64,000 nucleotides of DNA from NCBI GenBank assembly GCA_027577595.1, contig JANBRJ010000013.1, positions 62,001 to 126,000 of the forward strand, read 5' to 3'. Position numbers and translations under genes: made by a program. Position 1 is the first letter of the stretch, and each line of letters begins with the position of its first letter. This DNA comes from Coemansia sp. RSA 487. Taxonomy: Eukaryota > Kickxellomycota > Kickxellomycetes > Kickxellales > Kickxellaceae. The notes below the pieces were generated by a model. The model made no database searches and was not told where the DNA came from. It saw nothing but the letters and a program-made list of their open reading frames with translations. Shown one piece after another: positions 49,701 through 59,160 of the stretch.

Positions 49701-49805
49701 GCTTTTGTTGTATGGTTGTGGCCCGGCATGCGAGCTGCTGGCGGACCCCGCTTGGTTTGACAGTCTTAGATAGTTGTCATCGTCAGAATGGCAATACTGT
49801 TGCAT
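46731..49805 (-). CDS. Pirin/cupin-like protein with Gln/Pro-rich N-terminus, three exons
   Basis: Exons, minus strand: 49805-48518, 47951-47871 and 47746-46731. Introns of 566 and 124 nt have gtaagt donors and tag acceptors, and both joins keep the frame (WIAP/TVGLTLEN and LLHDN/GVGSEKL). The product has 794 residues. Residues 1-370 are disordered, rich in Gln, Pro and His, with a poly-Pro run. A conserved-looking helix follows (TERMQVVYLRNWERQCE). Residues about 415-510 resemble the pirin N-terminal cupin: KPGYRCILYIVDGTLLHDN, then LSKGMVLMTTTNRDVVTYV, then HIIRLWID. The usual metal-ligand motif HPHRG is replaced by KPGYR, so iron binding is doubtful. A second cupin-like part (about 680-794) ends the protein. 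Human pirin is a nuclear co-regulator; a transcriptional role here is inference. Pirin-like is the best but not a certain assignment. Confidence 0.6.
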
Positions 49806-51793
49806 TCTGGAAGTGGCTCGTTCTATATTGCAGATGTGTTGTGCCGTGAGCTAATATATGTAGTAAAAAGAACGGGGGTTTATCGAAGGTTATGTTAGAA
49901 TGAAAATAAAAATTGAAAAGAGAAGAATATGTGACAGAAAAAAAAAGCAAGAACAGCCGGAAATCTCCTATATATAGTGCGTGGTATAATAGTTTACCTA
50001 TTTTGAAGTATCGAAAAAGACATATAGTTATATCCAACTGTGAAAACGACTGTTAGGCTAGTGTATGTAGAGTTTATGTTGTGCTTATAGCATTGTGGCG
50101 TGGAATAGACACGTATAGAAACAAGAAGCAAATCGATGCTAGATAATAAAGAAAGCAAGTGGCAAGTAAAAAAAAGTCGGTAAGAAAGAAAAATAGCAGA
50201 AAATGTAATCTAGGAAAAAAGGAGACAAATGAATATTTCAGGAGAAAGGCGCAGGTATTTAAAAGACAATGGCAGGCCTATTTTGTTCAGCAAATGAACA
50301 AATGGAGTTCATGAAATAGGTGGGTTTGGCAACAAGGAAACGGCTGAGCAGAAATAGGAAGGAGGAGGCCCCGGTGACTGGGAAAGGATTGCAGCAGTTG
50401 TCGACTTTGGATAAAGAAAGAAAAGAATGGCGGCTAAGGATGAATTGGGGGGAAAGGGGAAAAGAGCCGATGTCTGAGTGTAAAAGAAAAATAAAAGAAA
50501 AATATATAACAGAAATTGGCAGCATTTGTTGGGTTAATTGCAGTCAGAGTGCGATGCAGTTGCACTTTGGAATGCTCTGGAAAAAAAAGCCATTTTGCGT
50601 CCCTGTGTCATGGCCAAGAAAAGCGCACCCAGCTCTGAGACATGCAGGCAGGTCAGGCACTTGGATGAGTATCAGACGCCCAGCATATGCATGGGCGCGA
50701 GTCAACATATCATGCTGCATGCCTCTGCGCATGTATCCCCATGCAGAAGCTTGCTGACTGTTCTTTTTTTGTTCCCTGCGTTTGCTGATGAACTGAAGTT
50801 GACCCAAATAGGGACTTTTTTGTTTGTCTTCAATCGTGTTTCAAATATAGCATTGATGACGGTGCACAGGCTGTTGATACCAGCCAAATTTGGATGCCCA
50901 TCCATTTCAACATTCCCACCAAGTCCCATTATGTCATGTCTTGATCAACTTGCATCATCAACATCTTGTGTTCATCGATGATAAATCGCCTTGTTCACAT
51001 GCCTCATGGAAAACAAAAAGAAACTTTGCTATAACTTCCTAAACCGGGGCTATTTTTCCTCCTTTGTGCATAGAAGTTGGCGATCATCTCATGGCTGACA
51101 AAGTGTGGCACATGAGCAGAAAGTAAATTATCCGCACGCTTTCCAGCTTCCTTATGAGCCATTTGCGCACAGCTTCTTAAAGGGAAGAGCCAACTCTTGT
51201 GCTTTTCCAAGCAATGTGGTCACGACGTCTGCCTTCCCCGGGCTTCTTTTTCATTTGTTTCAAGCAGGTATGGATGGATACCTTCAGCACATCCATCGGT
51301 CGAAATGGATCCTCTTTCAAGGTTTCTTTCTGCTTATCATTGAGGGGGGACTTTATCTTATCAATCGCACATCGTGTACTATTGCCAATTTATTCTTGGC
51401 TCTTTAATTTCTGACTGGCTTTGTCGCAATCAACCACCAACGCACACACACCACATATAAGACGGTAAAAGCGGAAGCGGAAACGCAAAAGGATTCCTTG
51501 GTATCTTTCCTTCCAAGTTGCACATTGCTGATATGGCTACCCGTCAGCCGGAGCTGCTGGTAATTCCATCGATTTCATCGATATGCCCAAGTTTGTTGCT
51601 CCAAAGTCAGCACAAACTCTAAGAATAGCCGAGCCCTGCCTAGTGTCCAGCATGTGAAAAGGGGCAGCTGCAGTCCAGCATCAAGCATGGAAAACAAGTG
51701 GATTAGGATTCCCCAGCCAGGTAAGTAAAAAACATGCTTTGTGCGCTAAAAGAAAGAGAGAGAAGAAAGAGAAAGAGAAAGAACAGAAGCATC
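49806..51793. other. Intergenic: pirin-like promoter and TUP1 3' flank
   Basis: About 2 kb. A TATATATA at 49969-49976 lies about 165 nt upstream of the pirin-like ATG. The rest contains several frames of 65-150 codons on both strands that overlap each other and have no recognisable motifs, so I call none of them a gene. A possible small transcript near 51460-51720 is listed in the findings. Confidence 0.45.
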
Positions 51794-52935
51794 CTACATT
51801 GGCGTCGGCACGCTCTCGTATGACCATATACGCGCACGACAGTCGCCCGAGCCGGTGGCAAAGAAGGTCTGCGATGGCGACAACGCAACCGAGATGACAG
51901 AGTTTTTGTGCCCTTGCAGCATGCACTGGGTCTGCGACGTACGCGGGTCCCAGAACTGCACGCCGCGGTCCTTGCTGCCTGACACCATCCAGTTGCCGTC
52001 AGGCGAGTAAGCAACCGACAGAACAAAGTCCTTGTGCCCCACTAGCGTCGACCTGCATGTCACCATATCGGACTGGCGGCTATTGGTGCTGTACCTGCCG
52101 AGATCCCAGATGCGCAGCGTCTTGTCCAGCGACCCCGAAAGAAGCGACTGGCCGTCAGGCGAGAACGCAACTGCGTACACAGAGTCCTTGTGCCCGTCGA
52201 TGCGCTGCAGCGGGTTGCCGGTGGCGACGTCCCACAGGCGAATCATCTTGTCCAGCGACCCCGCTGCCACAATCTTGCCGTTGGGCGAAAACGCAACCGA
52301 TGTCACGCCCGCGTCCTTGGGACCCATATCTTCAATGGTGAACTTGCACACCTCTTTGCCAGACTCCATGTTCCACAGCCGCACCGTGCGGTCGCCCGAC
52401 CCAGACAGAATCATGCTGCCGTCCGGCGAAAAGTCCAGCGAGTAGATGTCCTGGTCGTGTCCGCTCAGTGTGTGCCGAATCGTTCGTTTCTGCACGTCCC
52501 AGATGCGGATCTGCTTGTCCTCTGCACCCGTCACCAGGTATTTGCCGTCCGGGCTGAAGCACACTGCGCGGATGTACAGGTCGCCGTTCTTCGCCGCCGT
52601 CTCGTCCGCAAGCACGCACTCCTTGGCACCCGTCACCACGTTCCATATCTGCGTTGTGCGGTTGCACCCCGTTGCAAGGTACTTGCCGTCGTTGCTGAAC
52701 TTGACGCAGCACACCACGCTCGTGTGATCCAGCGTGTGCACATTCTCGATGTTGAGCGACCGTGGGATCTTGGGGTTGAAGATCACAAACCAGTCGACGC
52801 CCTCGCGCTTCAGGTTGGCTGGCACCGTGTCTGGGTCAATGTCTGCCAGCTGACTACCGCCGGTAGTGACTACACCCTTACCTGGCGGCATGTTCATGAT
52901 ACGTGCCGACTGTGTGGGCGTATGGCGACTAACCA

Positions 52936-52970
<35 letters not shown>

Positions 52971-53827
52971 TGTGGTGGCGGCGGGCCCTGCTGCTGTTGC
53001 TGCTGCGGTGGAGGCGGGGGGCCTTGCTGCGTTGGTGTCATGACATTGGGCTTGCGGTCCTTGCCGACGCCAGCGGCTTGCTGCTGCGGAGTCACAGGTT
53101 GGCCATGAGCGTTGACGGGAACGCTTCCGCCAGGTGGGTATGGCCCAGGTGGGCCGCCCATATATCCGCCCATGTGCGGCTCTCCCGAAATCGGCGGCTG
53201 CTGACCAGGCGGCATAGACGACCCGTTGGGTCCGCCATGCCCAGCCGACACTGGGGGCATTCCTCCGCCGTACATTCCACCTGCTGGACCTGGTGGCAGA
53301 CCCGCACTATGTGGCTGACCCATACCCATGGGCGGCTGGCTAGGAGGCTGGAGCGGGGGCTGCTGCTGGAGGAACGGGCTGGGTGGCACCGGTGGACCTC
53401 CACGCGCCTCCAGCTCACGACGCAGACGGAGGATCTCCTCCTCGTACTGCTGCCTAATCTTGTGGTGTGCGCGTTCAAGCTCAAAGAGGTTCTGCTGCAC
53501 AGCTTGGATTTCACTAATTTGGCTGTTTACTACAAGGTCTCAAAATAGCTGCAAAAAGAGAATGGTTTTTATCAGCTTCAAAGCACAGTAGGGTCGGAAA
53601 ATACGTTCCAAACGTCGCTTCTAATTGTCATATCAGCCAAAGAAAATTTTTAGTTCTGCGGTGGTCTACTTACTTCTCTGCTCGTACTCATCCTTGAAAA
53701 GCCTCATACTAGAGGCCTCTTGGTTTAACGAGTCGTACTCTCCTCTCAGCGCGTCGAGAAGCTCAGTTACACGCGACGAGAGCGGTGCAGATGGGACCAT
53801 CTGCCGATGATTGTAAACATTGGACAT
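51794..53827 (-). CDS. TUP1: Transcriptional co-repressor Tup1, two exons
   Basis: Exon 1 is 53827-53674 and exon 2 is 53529-51794, separated by a 144-nt intron (gtaagt donor, cttgtag acceptor). The spliced N-terminus MSNVYNHRQMVPSAPLSSR continues through KDEYEQR/INSQISEIQAVQQ, which lines up with the yeast Tup1 tetramerisation helix. The product has 629 residues. Parts: an N-terminal coiled coil (1-90) that binds Ssn6/Cyc8; a Pro/Gln-rich linker (about 95-265) with long Gln runs from a CTG microsatellite; a conserved segment DWFVIFNPKIPRSLNIENV; and seven WD40 repeats (about 300-625; GKYLATGCN, GKYLVTGAEDKQIRIWD, GSMILSGSGDRTVRLWN and so on). Tup1 represses many gene sets when recruited by DNA-binding factors. 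A 452-codon antisense frame over exon 2 is a shadow of the repeats. Confidence 0.95.
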
Positions 53828-54333
53828 TTTCTACCAAAAGAAAAAGGTGAGGCGAGATTGACAAAAAGCGAAATAGAATCACCCAATTCACCTTTTTGCC
53901 TTCCTAGAATAGTAAAAAAGATGAAAAATGGAAGGTATCAAAAAACAATGTAAATAAAAATTCAATTAAAAAGAACGGGCAAAAGCATGTCACACCCAGT
54001 TGGAAAAAGAAAAAAAAACAAGGACAGAAAAAGAGGGCAACTCCTTTTATACTCTGGAGAAAAAAACAAGCCTCCACGAAAATACCCGCCCATCTTTTGT
54101 TGCGAAAAAATTAACCATTAAGGGAAAGCCTGTCAGTGCCTGAAAACGCGTAATAGCTTTATGAAAGGATTGCTTCATTTGCAGTTTCCCTGTTTGACGC
54201 ATTTGGCTGAAGGAGAGGAAAACCAGAAGACTAACGAAACTTGCAGTTGGGGGAAGCTAGCTTTTATCTCAGCCAATGGTGATTTAATCTGCCACTATTT
54301 TTTACCTTGGAGCTGATCATGGCGAGCCAACCA
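53828..54333. other. TUP1 promoter region
   Basis: About 500 bp upstream of the TUP1 ATG, up to the left end of the transposon relic. Purine-rich on the plus strand (CT-rich on the coding strand) from about 53890 to 54060. No gene. Confidence 0.5.
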
Positions 54334-55261
54334 CAGTGGTAAGCCGATATTTTTTTGCCCATCTTTAGACAATTTGGAGCAAGTGTTTTTTCTATGTAAC
54401 CTTGATTAATATTTTTTGTGGAATTTTTCTAAAACGACTTTTGCAACTTTCTTCCCTTATCCCTTGTCTGGATCCTTGTAAACTATATAAGCTACGACTT
54501 GTCTATCATCTATTAGAAACAAGTTACTAAGAAGGGGAATCAAAATCTTCACCTTCAAACAATAGCTCAACATTTGGGCTTTGTGCGAACTGTGCGAGCC
54601 TTGATCAAGCATTCCAATGAATGTGAGACAATAAAGACCATATCAGTTGGGACATCAAATAGTGGAATGAGCTTATACCCACTGACGAAAGCACATTCCA
54701 TCTCAGCCTTGATAAGTCAAGAAGTCTTGTAAAGCGATCTAAAAACAGCGAGCTCGATAGACGTAACACGGTTGGTACCTTCAAACCAGGTGGCCATTCT
54801 CTTAAAGTGTGGTGTGGCACCTTTTACAACGGGCATACTGGCTTTGTTGTTTTGAAGGAAAAGCCAGCGACTAGCGAGGCACTAAAGGAAGAAGCATGTA
54901 GGCATCAACTGGTGTCTTCTACAAAAAACAATAACCCCACAGCACTTGTAGAAGATAATTATCATACACACATATCAAATGCTTCCCGTAGGTATTTCCA
55001 GTTAAACGGTATTAAAAAATCAACATGGCCAGCGAATTCTCTCGACATCAACCCGATTGAAAGTTTATGGAGCATATTGAAGCACAGGGTTTTCAAGGAA
55101 TTACCAAGATACTCAGCAAGCAATGACAAGGAAACACTCAAAAAACTATGGAATAGCATCGATATAAAGTATATCAACAGAATAATCAAAGGCATGTCTA
55201 AGAACATGAAGGTGGTTACTGAAAAGAAAGGCTGAACAGAAAAAGCACTGGCTCACCATTG
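54334..55261 (+). mobile_element. Decayed Tc1-like DNA transposon
   Basis: About 928 bp bounded by imperfect terminal inverted repeats: left CAGTGGTAAGCCGATATTTT (54334 on), right, read inward, CAATGGTGAGCCAGTGCTTT (from 55261). The right end is flanked by TA (55262-55263), the target of this family; the left flank is CA, perhaps a mutated TA. Inside are transposase parts in the order HTH-like segment IAQHLGFVRTVRALIK (near 54565-54615), first catalytic Asp in TDEST, second Asp in VEDNYHTH and Glu in INPIESLW, with 34 residues between the last two, the DD34E spacing of Tc1. The transposase is broken: a TAG at 54660 precedes the catalytic frame, and the N-terminal part lies in another frame. 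About half of a normal transposase N-terminus is gone. Confidence 0.85.
54663..55235 (+). pseudogene. Tc1-like transposase remnant (DDE domain)
   Basis: Open from the TAG at 54660 to the TGA at 55233-55235, giving about 190 residues. It holds the complete DD34E catalytic core: PTDESTFHLS, KVWCGTFYNGHTG, ALVEDNYHTH, WPANSLDINPIESLWSI and a C-terminal helix ending KGMSKNMKVVTEKKG. Because the DNA-binding region is cut off and out of frame, no active transposase is expected. Confidence 0.85.
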
Positions 55262-55268
55262 TAGTGTA

Positions 55269-56333
55269 AACCAAGCACACGCTGTGCATTACAAGAAAAC
55301 AGTCACTTTTTATTTTTAACAAATAATGAAGAAAAATCGACTAAACTTTTTCCATAGTCCACATTACATGTAGTTGTAACCTTGGTTATATTTATATCTT
55401 CCACCCACCCTGTCTCCAAAACGTATGCATTCTGGACATTTATCAGCTTTTAAAAACATCCGTCCATCTATAAATATCACGTCATCTACTTTATCTATAA
55501 ATCCAATATGTCCATTTGCACACAAATAAGGGAATTTCATGTTTAAAGCTATATAATTTAAACTAAAATCAGGGGTTATATGTCTAAGAGGCACAAGCAG
55601 ATGCCATCCTTTACATTGCTTTTCAGTTAGCTATATATACACTTTAATTTTCCATTCATTCTTTTCGGCAGCGATACATTCAATTGTGTAATAGCATGTT
55701 TGAACATGAACAGATAAAAAAGAGAAGCAGCTGCAGTAGTTATTGCGGGGATCGCTACGAACGTAGAATTGGCGTACTAGACAAGATGACAAAAACAATT
55801 GTTGTATAGGGAAAGAAAGCTGTCGCTCAAGTATTAAAATTGATTTGGTAAAATGTGCTTACATTTTTTAAAAACCATTATGATGTCCTCATTTATATCT
55901 CCATGGATGCATCTTCTAATGTATGTGTTGATTTATTTGTTTTCTTTTTTGTGTGCATGCCGACTTCTACTGAAATCGACATACTATATATTTTATTCTC
56001 ATCCCTTTCTTGTTTCCTTAATTAATTATACTTCTATTTCATTAACAATATGTAGCTAATTATATCAACGAGGCTGATCATGAATTTCATCCTGTGAAAA
56101 GGACTTTTTTTTCCAAAGGCTGACAGCGTGTGATCATACTTTGACAAGCAACTGTTTTTCACAAGCCCGTTTTTTTACAAATAGGCCAAAAAGCCTTAAA
56201 GTGTCTGGGTGTTGTATCTTTTCCGATACAATGTATATCGCTAAAGTTACATCCTCGGGAATAAAAAAAATGCAAGAGCAGCATTTAGGGATTTATATTC
56301 TGGACATTTGGAATCGATCTAATAGCAGGAGAG
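55269..56333. other. AT-rich island downstream of the Tc1-like relic
   Basis: About 1.06 kb of AT-rich DNA. A minus-strand frame at 55364-55630 codes for a possible zinc-finger fragment (listed separately), and a plus-strand stretch near 56180-56310 vaguely resembles another transposase piece. No intact gene. Confidence 0.45.
55364..55630 (-). other. Zinc-finger-like ORF fragment in the AT-rich island
   Basis: About 88 codons open on the minus strand, with no good ATG at the beginning (an internal ATG lies at 55543). The reading is KQCKGWHLLVPLRHI, then YLCANGHIGFIDKVDD, then FLKADKCPECIRFGDRV. The arrangement C-x-N-G-H with a later C-P-x-C is that of a treble-clef zinc finger of the kind found in many nucleases and element-coded proteins. 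I cannot name a family. It is probably a fragment and may be part of the same mobile-element debris as its neighbours, but it could also be an exon of an unknown gene. Confidence 0.3.
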
Positions 56334-57434
56334 TTAGTCAGAAAAAAGCGGCGGGTACAGCTCTCTACTATCCTCGTCTTTGCTAGTGACTTGGTTGGCC
56401 AGCAATAGTCTTTTCAGCGCATCAACTGAGCTGTTCAACCTGTCGAGCTCGTCTCGAAGTTCTGAATTTCTAGCGCGCTCAGCACCAATTCTAGCCAAAA
56501 CCACTGCTTCATTATCTTTTTTTGATGCTTCTGTAATGCCACCAGCCGTTGTTTGCGGCCGCGTATTTCCTGTGTTTAGCGCAGCACCAAGTTTGGATAC
56601 ACCATCTCTATTTTTCTGCAAATGTTGCGCTGTTGTTGTGCGCGACTTTCTTCGTAGAAGCATCGTCAGGCCACCAGCGACAACAGGCGATAATGAGGTT
56701 GATGGGATATCGATTTTAAAGTCCATTCCGTGCTCATTCGAGGGAGATACTGGTGTTGGCTGGCGCTTACTCCGTGGCCGTTTCGATGGTACCTGCTCCT
56801 TGTCATCGAGCTCGTTTATCGATTCAACGTCAATTGGATGCAAAAGGAGGTTCAGCTCGGGACTGTTAAAAAAGCGATCTACCGCCGGGCTCACCAACGA
56901 CTTTGCGCTATTCTGTCTGGCAGATACCGGAATGGGTGAACCATTCTCCACAGCTGTTGCAATATGACTTGACGTAGGCGGAGACAGCACGAAATCCCCA
57001 GGCGACCTTACATGCGCGTTTTCCAATCTTTCTCGCTCTTGCTGTTGCTCTGGCTGTTGCTCTTGCTCTTGCTCTTGCTGAAAATCAACAAGATTGTTTA
57101 ACCGGGCCCGTCGGAGCTCTGCAATGCGTTCTCGCTTGCGTACACTTTCTGCTTGCACCGATTGGAGTGGATATACAGCCTTGGAAGGCGATGAAGAAAG
57201 GTCAGCGGCATCGTCGTTGGATGGCTCTGCGGTCTTGAGCTCCTGTTGCTGGTCGTCGAGTTTCAGGCTATCCACTTGGATTTCAAGCTCATGTATTGTT
57301 GGTACGCCCCTCCGTGACCGAAGACTGTTGCTTCGCGAGAGAGTCCTTGTTATGCTGAGTTTGCTTAGTATTTTGTGGAGTTTGTTCGGCGATGTGTCCG
57401 TGGTGCTTTTATTCGAATTGTTGTCCTCGCTCAT
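56334..57434 (-). CDS. Coiled-coil protein of unknown function
   Basis: 366 residues from the ATG at 57434. Not recognised. The N-terminal 60 residues are Ser/Arg-rich (LSKLSITRTLSRSNSLRSRR), possibly phosphorylated or nuclear. A charged helix RERIAELRRARLNNLVDF is followed by a Glu/Gln run coded by a TTGCTC repeat. The middle is disordered with SP and TP sites (SPPTSS, TPVSPSNE). A short coiled coil closes the protein (ARIGAERARNSELRDELDRL, then NSSVDALKRLLLANQ). Ser-Pro/Thr-Pro sites plus a C-terminal coiled coil suggest a cytoskeletal or cell-cycle-linked adaptor; this is only a suggestion. It is divergent from the next gene with 342 bp between the start codons. Confidence 0.65.
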   Translation of the reverse strand: MSEDNNSNKSTTDTSPNKLHKILSKLSITRTLSRSNSLRSRRGVPTIHELEIQVDSLKLDDQQQELKTAEPSNDDAADLSSSPSKAVYPLQSVQAESVRKRERIAELRRARLNNLVDFQQEQEQEQQPEQQQERERLENAHVRSPGDFVLSPPTSSHIATAVENGSPIPVSARQNSAKSLVSPAVDRFFNSPELNLLLHPIDVESINELDDKEQVPSKRPRSKRQPTPVSPSNEHGMDFKIDIPSTSLSPVVAGGLTMLLRRKSRTTTAQHLQKNRDGVSKLGAALNTGNTRPQTTAGGITEASKKDNEAVVLARIGAERARNSELRDELDRLNSSVDALKRLLLANQVTSKDEDSRELYPPLFSD

Positions 57435-57776
57435 TCTGCGCGCCTACGAGACAAGTAATAATGTTTATTGTATGGCAGAGTTTAAGAAACGAAAAAAATA
57501 ATATACAGAGCAAAAAATAAAAAATAAAAAATAAATACAAGGCAGTACAAGACAAAAGAGGGAACAACAATCAACACATTGTCATAAACAAACGCTTTTA
57601 AAGCCAGTGGTTGTTCCACTATTTGCAACATCAATCGTTGATTCAAATCAAGCGATGACAGGACACGGATCAAAGGAGTGGCGGAATAATAGAAGGTACT
57701 TTTTTCTGTTCGTTACTCTAATACTTTTCTTCTCTTTAGGTTTTGGTTTTTCTTTTCACAACACAATTAAATAACA
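57435..57776. promoter_or_regulatory. Short divergent promoter
   Basis: 342 bp shared by two divergent genes. It contains an (AAAAT)-like A-rich run at 57510-57535 and a T/CT-rich leader before the plus-strand ATG. No TATA box in a good position. Confidence 0.4.
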
Positions 57777-58220
57777 ATGCTATTGCACCGCTTGTTGTTT
57801 GCGTCCAGCAGTGTTCGGCCACGGATCTCAGCCAGCCGCTCCGCTCATTACATGGCAAGCACCTTCCTGGTACACGCAGCGACAAAGCATGTACCAGCAG
57901 CCACACTTTGCACAAGTAGAATCCGCCAGTACACGTCTGGCCCGCAGGTCAACTTGAAAGAGGAGATCCAGAAAATAACCGATCTTGCGATGACAGCAAA
58001 GGACGAGATGGATTTTGCTGAAGAGTCGCGCAACTCGGTATACTACAACGACGACAAGAAGGCAGCGCACGAAGCCGTTGAGGAGATGACAAGTGCATAC
58101 AACGGGCTTCTTGACAGACTCAGCGAAAAGGACAAAAGCTCTGTGGATATGAGCATTGGCATGAAGATCAAGGAGATTCAGACCGCCTACGACATCATGA
58201 CCCAGAGCGATCTCGAATAA
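57777..58220 (+). CDS. Small mitochondrial-type protein of unknown function
   Basis: 147 residues. The first 50 residues are rich in Arg, Ser and Ala without acidic residues (LLHRLLFASSSVRPRISASR), a typical mitochondrial targeting sequence, ending near RIRQYTSG. The mature part is an acidic helical domain of about 90 residues (LKEEIQKITDLAMTAKDEMD, then YNGLLDRLSEKDKSS, then MKIKEIQTAYDIMTQ), which could form a helical hairpin. I cannot name the family. It lies 142 bp upstream of TPT1 on the same strand. Codon use is like the neighbouring housekeeping genes, so it is likely a real gene. Confidence 0.7.
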   Translation: MLLHRLLFASSSVRPRISASRSAHYMASTFLVHAATKHVPAATLCTSRIRQYTSGPQVNLKEEIQKITDLAMTAKDEMDFAEESRNSVYYNDDKKAAHEAVEEMTSAYNGLLDRLSEKDKSSVDMSIGMKIKEIQTAYDIMTQSDLE

Positions 58221-58362
58221 CCACTAGCATCAGTTTGTTTTTTTAGAATTGGGAAAAATCCAACAACTTTTTTTGTAGAACCGCAGCAGCTACGATATAC
58301 GCTTTCGTTTTTGCTTCCCCTTTCCGTCTCTTTCTCTTATTCCTACATCTATTTCTTATTAT

Positions 58363-59160
58363 ATGCTACATCTTATCTCGCTTGGAGGTGTACTAAAAAG
58401 AGCGTTGCTACCCGTAAGGAGAACAGTTTTGTCGAATTGCAAACACCCGCTTCAAATGACCACCAGAGCAAACCAGCCAGAAGCAGTAAATGGAAGTCGT
58501 GGTGCACGGCCCAGCCAGCCGCATAAGAACAGACAGCCCCATAAGAGAAGACCGACTGACTCGCCCGACGTTAAGCTCTCCAAACTTCTCTCATACATTC
58601 TGCGCCACGGCGCAGCCAAGGAAGGCCTACAGCTCCGCGAAGACGGAAGCATCTCGCTCAAGAACCTCTGTTCAATAGAAAGGCTCCAGAATACGCCGTT
58701 TGAGCAAATCAAGCGCATCGTCGACACGAACGACAAGAAGCGGTACACGCTATTTGAAGAGGCCGCTGAAGACGGAAGCAAGGAATGGTTCATCCGCGCC
58801 ACGCAGGGCCACACAATCGAGATCAAGAGGCCGCCACTGGTGAAGCTTACAGCGGAAACTCTCCCCAAGTGCATCGTCCACGGTACAACGCGCGACAAAA
58901 TCCCGCTTATTAAGCAAACCGGGCTTTCGCGGATGCGCCGCACGCACATCCACTTTGCACCAGGCCTCTCTAGCGACAAGGGGGTCATCAGCGGTATGCG
59001 GACCACAGCCAATGCGTTCGTGTGGGTCGATGGGCTGCGCGCAATGGAGGATGGGATCGACTTTTATCTCAGCGAAAACGGTGTTATCCTGTCAAGCGGT
59101 CTTGGTGAGACCGGTGCCATCCCAGAAAAGTACTTTAAGGATATCACCTTCAGAAATTGA
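58363..59160 (+). CDS. TPT1: tRNA 2'-phosphotransferase Tpt1
   Basis: Predicted 265 residues. It removes the 2'-phosphate left at the splice junction of tRNAs, using NAD+ and giving ADP-ribose 1'',2''-cyclic phosphate. The KptA/Tpt1 domain covers about 65-262: LSKLLSYILRHGA (catalytic Arg-His), IRATQGHTI, CIVHGTTRDKIPLIKQTGLS, RTHIHFAPG and NAFVWVDGLRAMEDGI, then a C-terminal strand VILSSG. The N-terminal basic stretch up to residue 60 is outside the domain. The first ATG is at 58363; another at 58456 (MTTRANQPEAV) would drop 31 residues that could be a mitochondrial presequence or simply leader, so the start is uncertain. Its presence fits a fungus with intron-containing tRNAs and a fungal-type ligation pathway. 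Confidence 0.93.
   Translation: MLHLISLGGVLKRALLPVRRTVLSNCKHPLQMTTRANQPEAVNGSRGARPSQPHKNRQPHKRRPTDSPDVKLSKLLSYILRHGAAKEGLQLREDGSISLKNLCSIERLQNTPFEQIKRIVDTNDKKRYTLFEEAAEDGSKEWFIRATQGHTIEIKRPPLVKLTAETLPKCIVHGTTRDKIPLIKQTGLSRMRRTHIHFAPGLSSDKGVISGMRTTANAFVWVDGLRAMEDGIDFYLSENGVILSSGLGETGAIPEKYFKDITFRN

Noticed and set aside
50320-50981. Two overlapping plus-strand frames of 145-147 codons upstream of the pirin-like gene
   Set aside because: They overlap each other in different frames, have no motifs, and neither has gene-like codon use.
52190-53548. 452-codon plus-strand open frame antisense to TUP1
   Set aside because: It mirrors the WD40 and Gln/Pro-rich coding sequence, is His/Arg/Val/Leu-biased, has no motif, and TUP1 on the other strand is certain.
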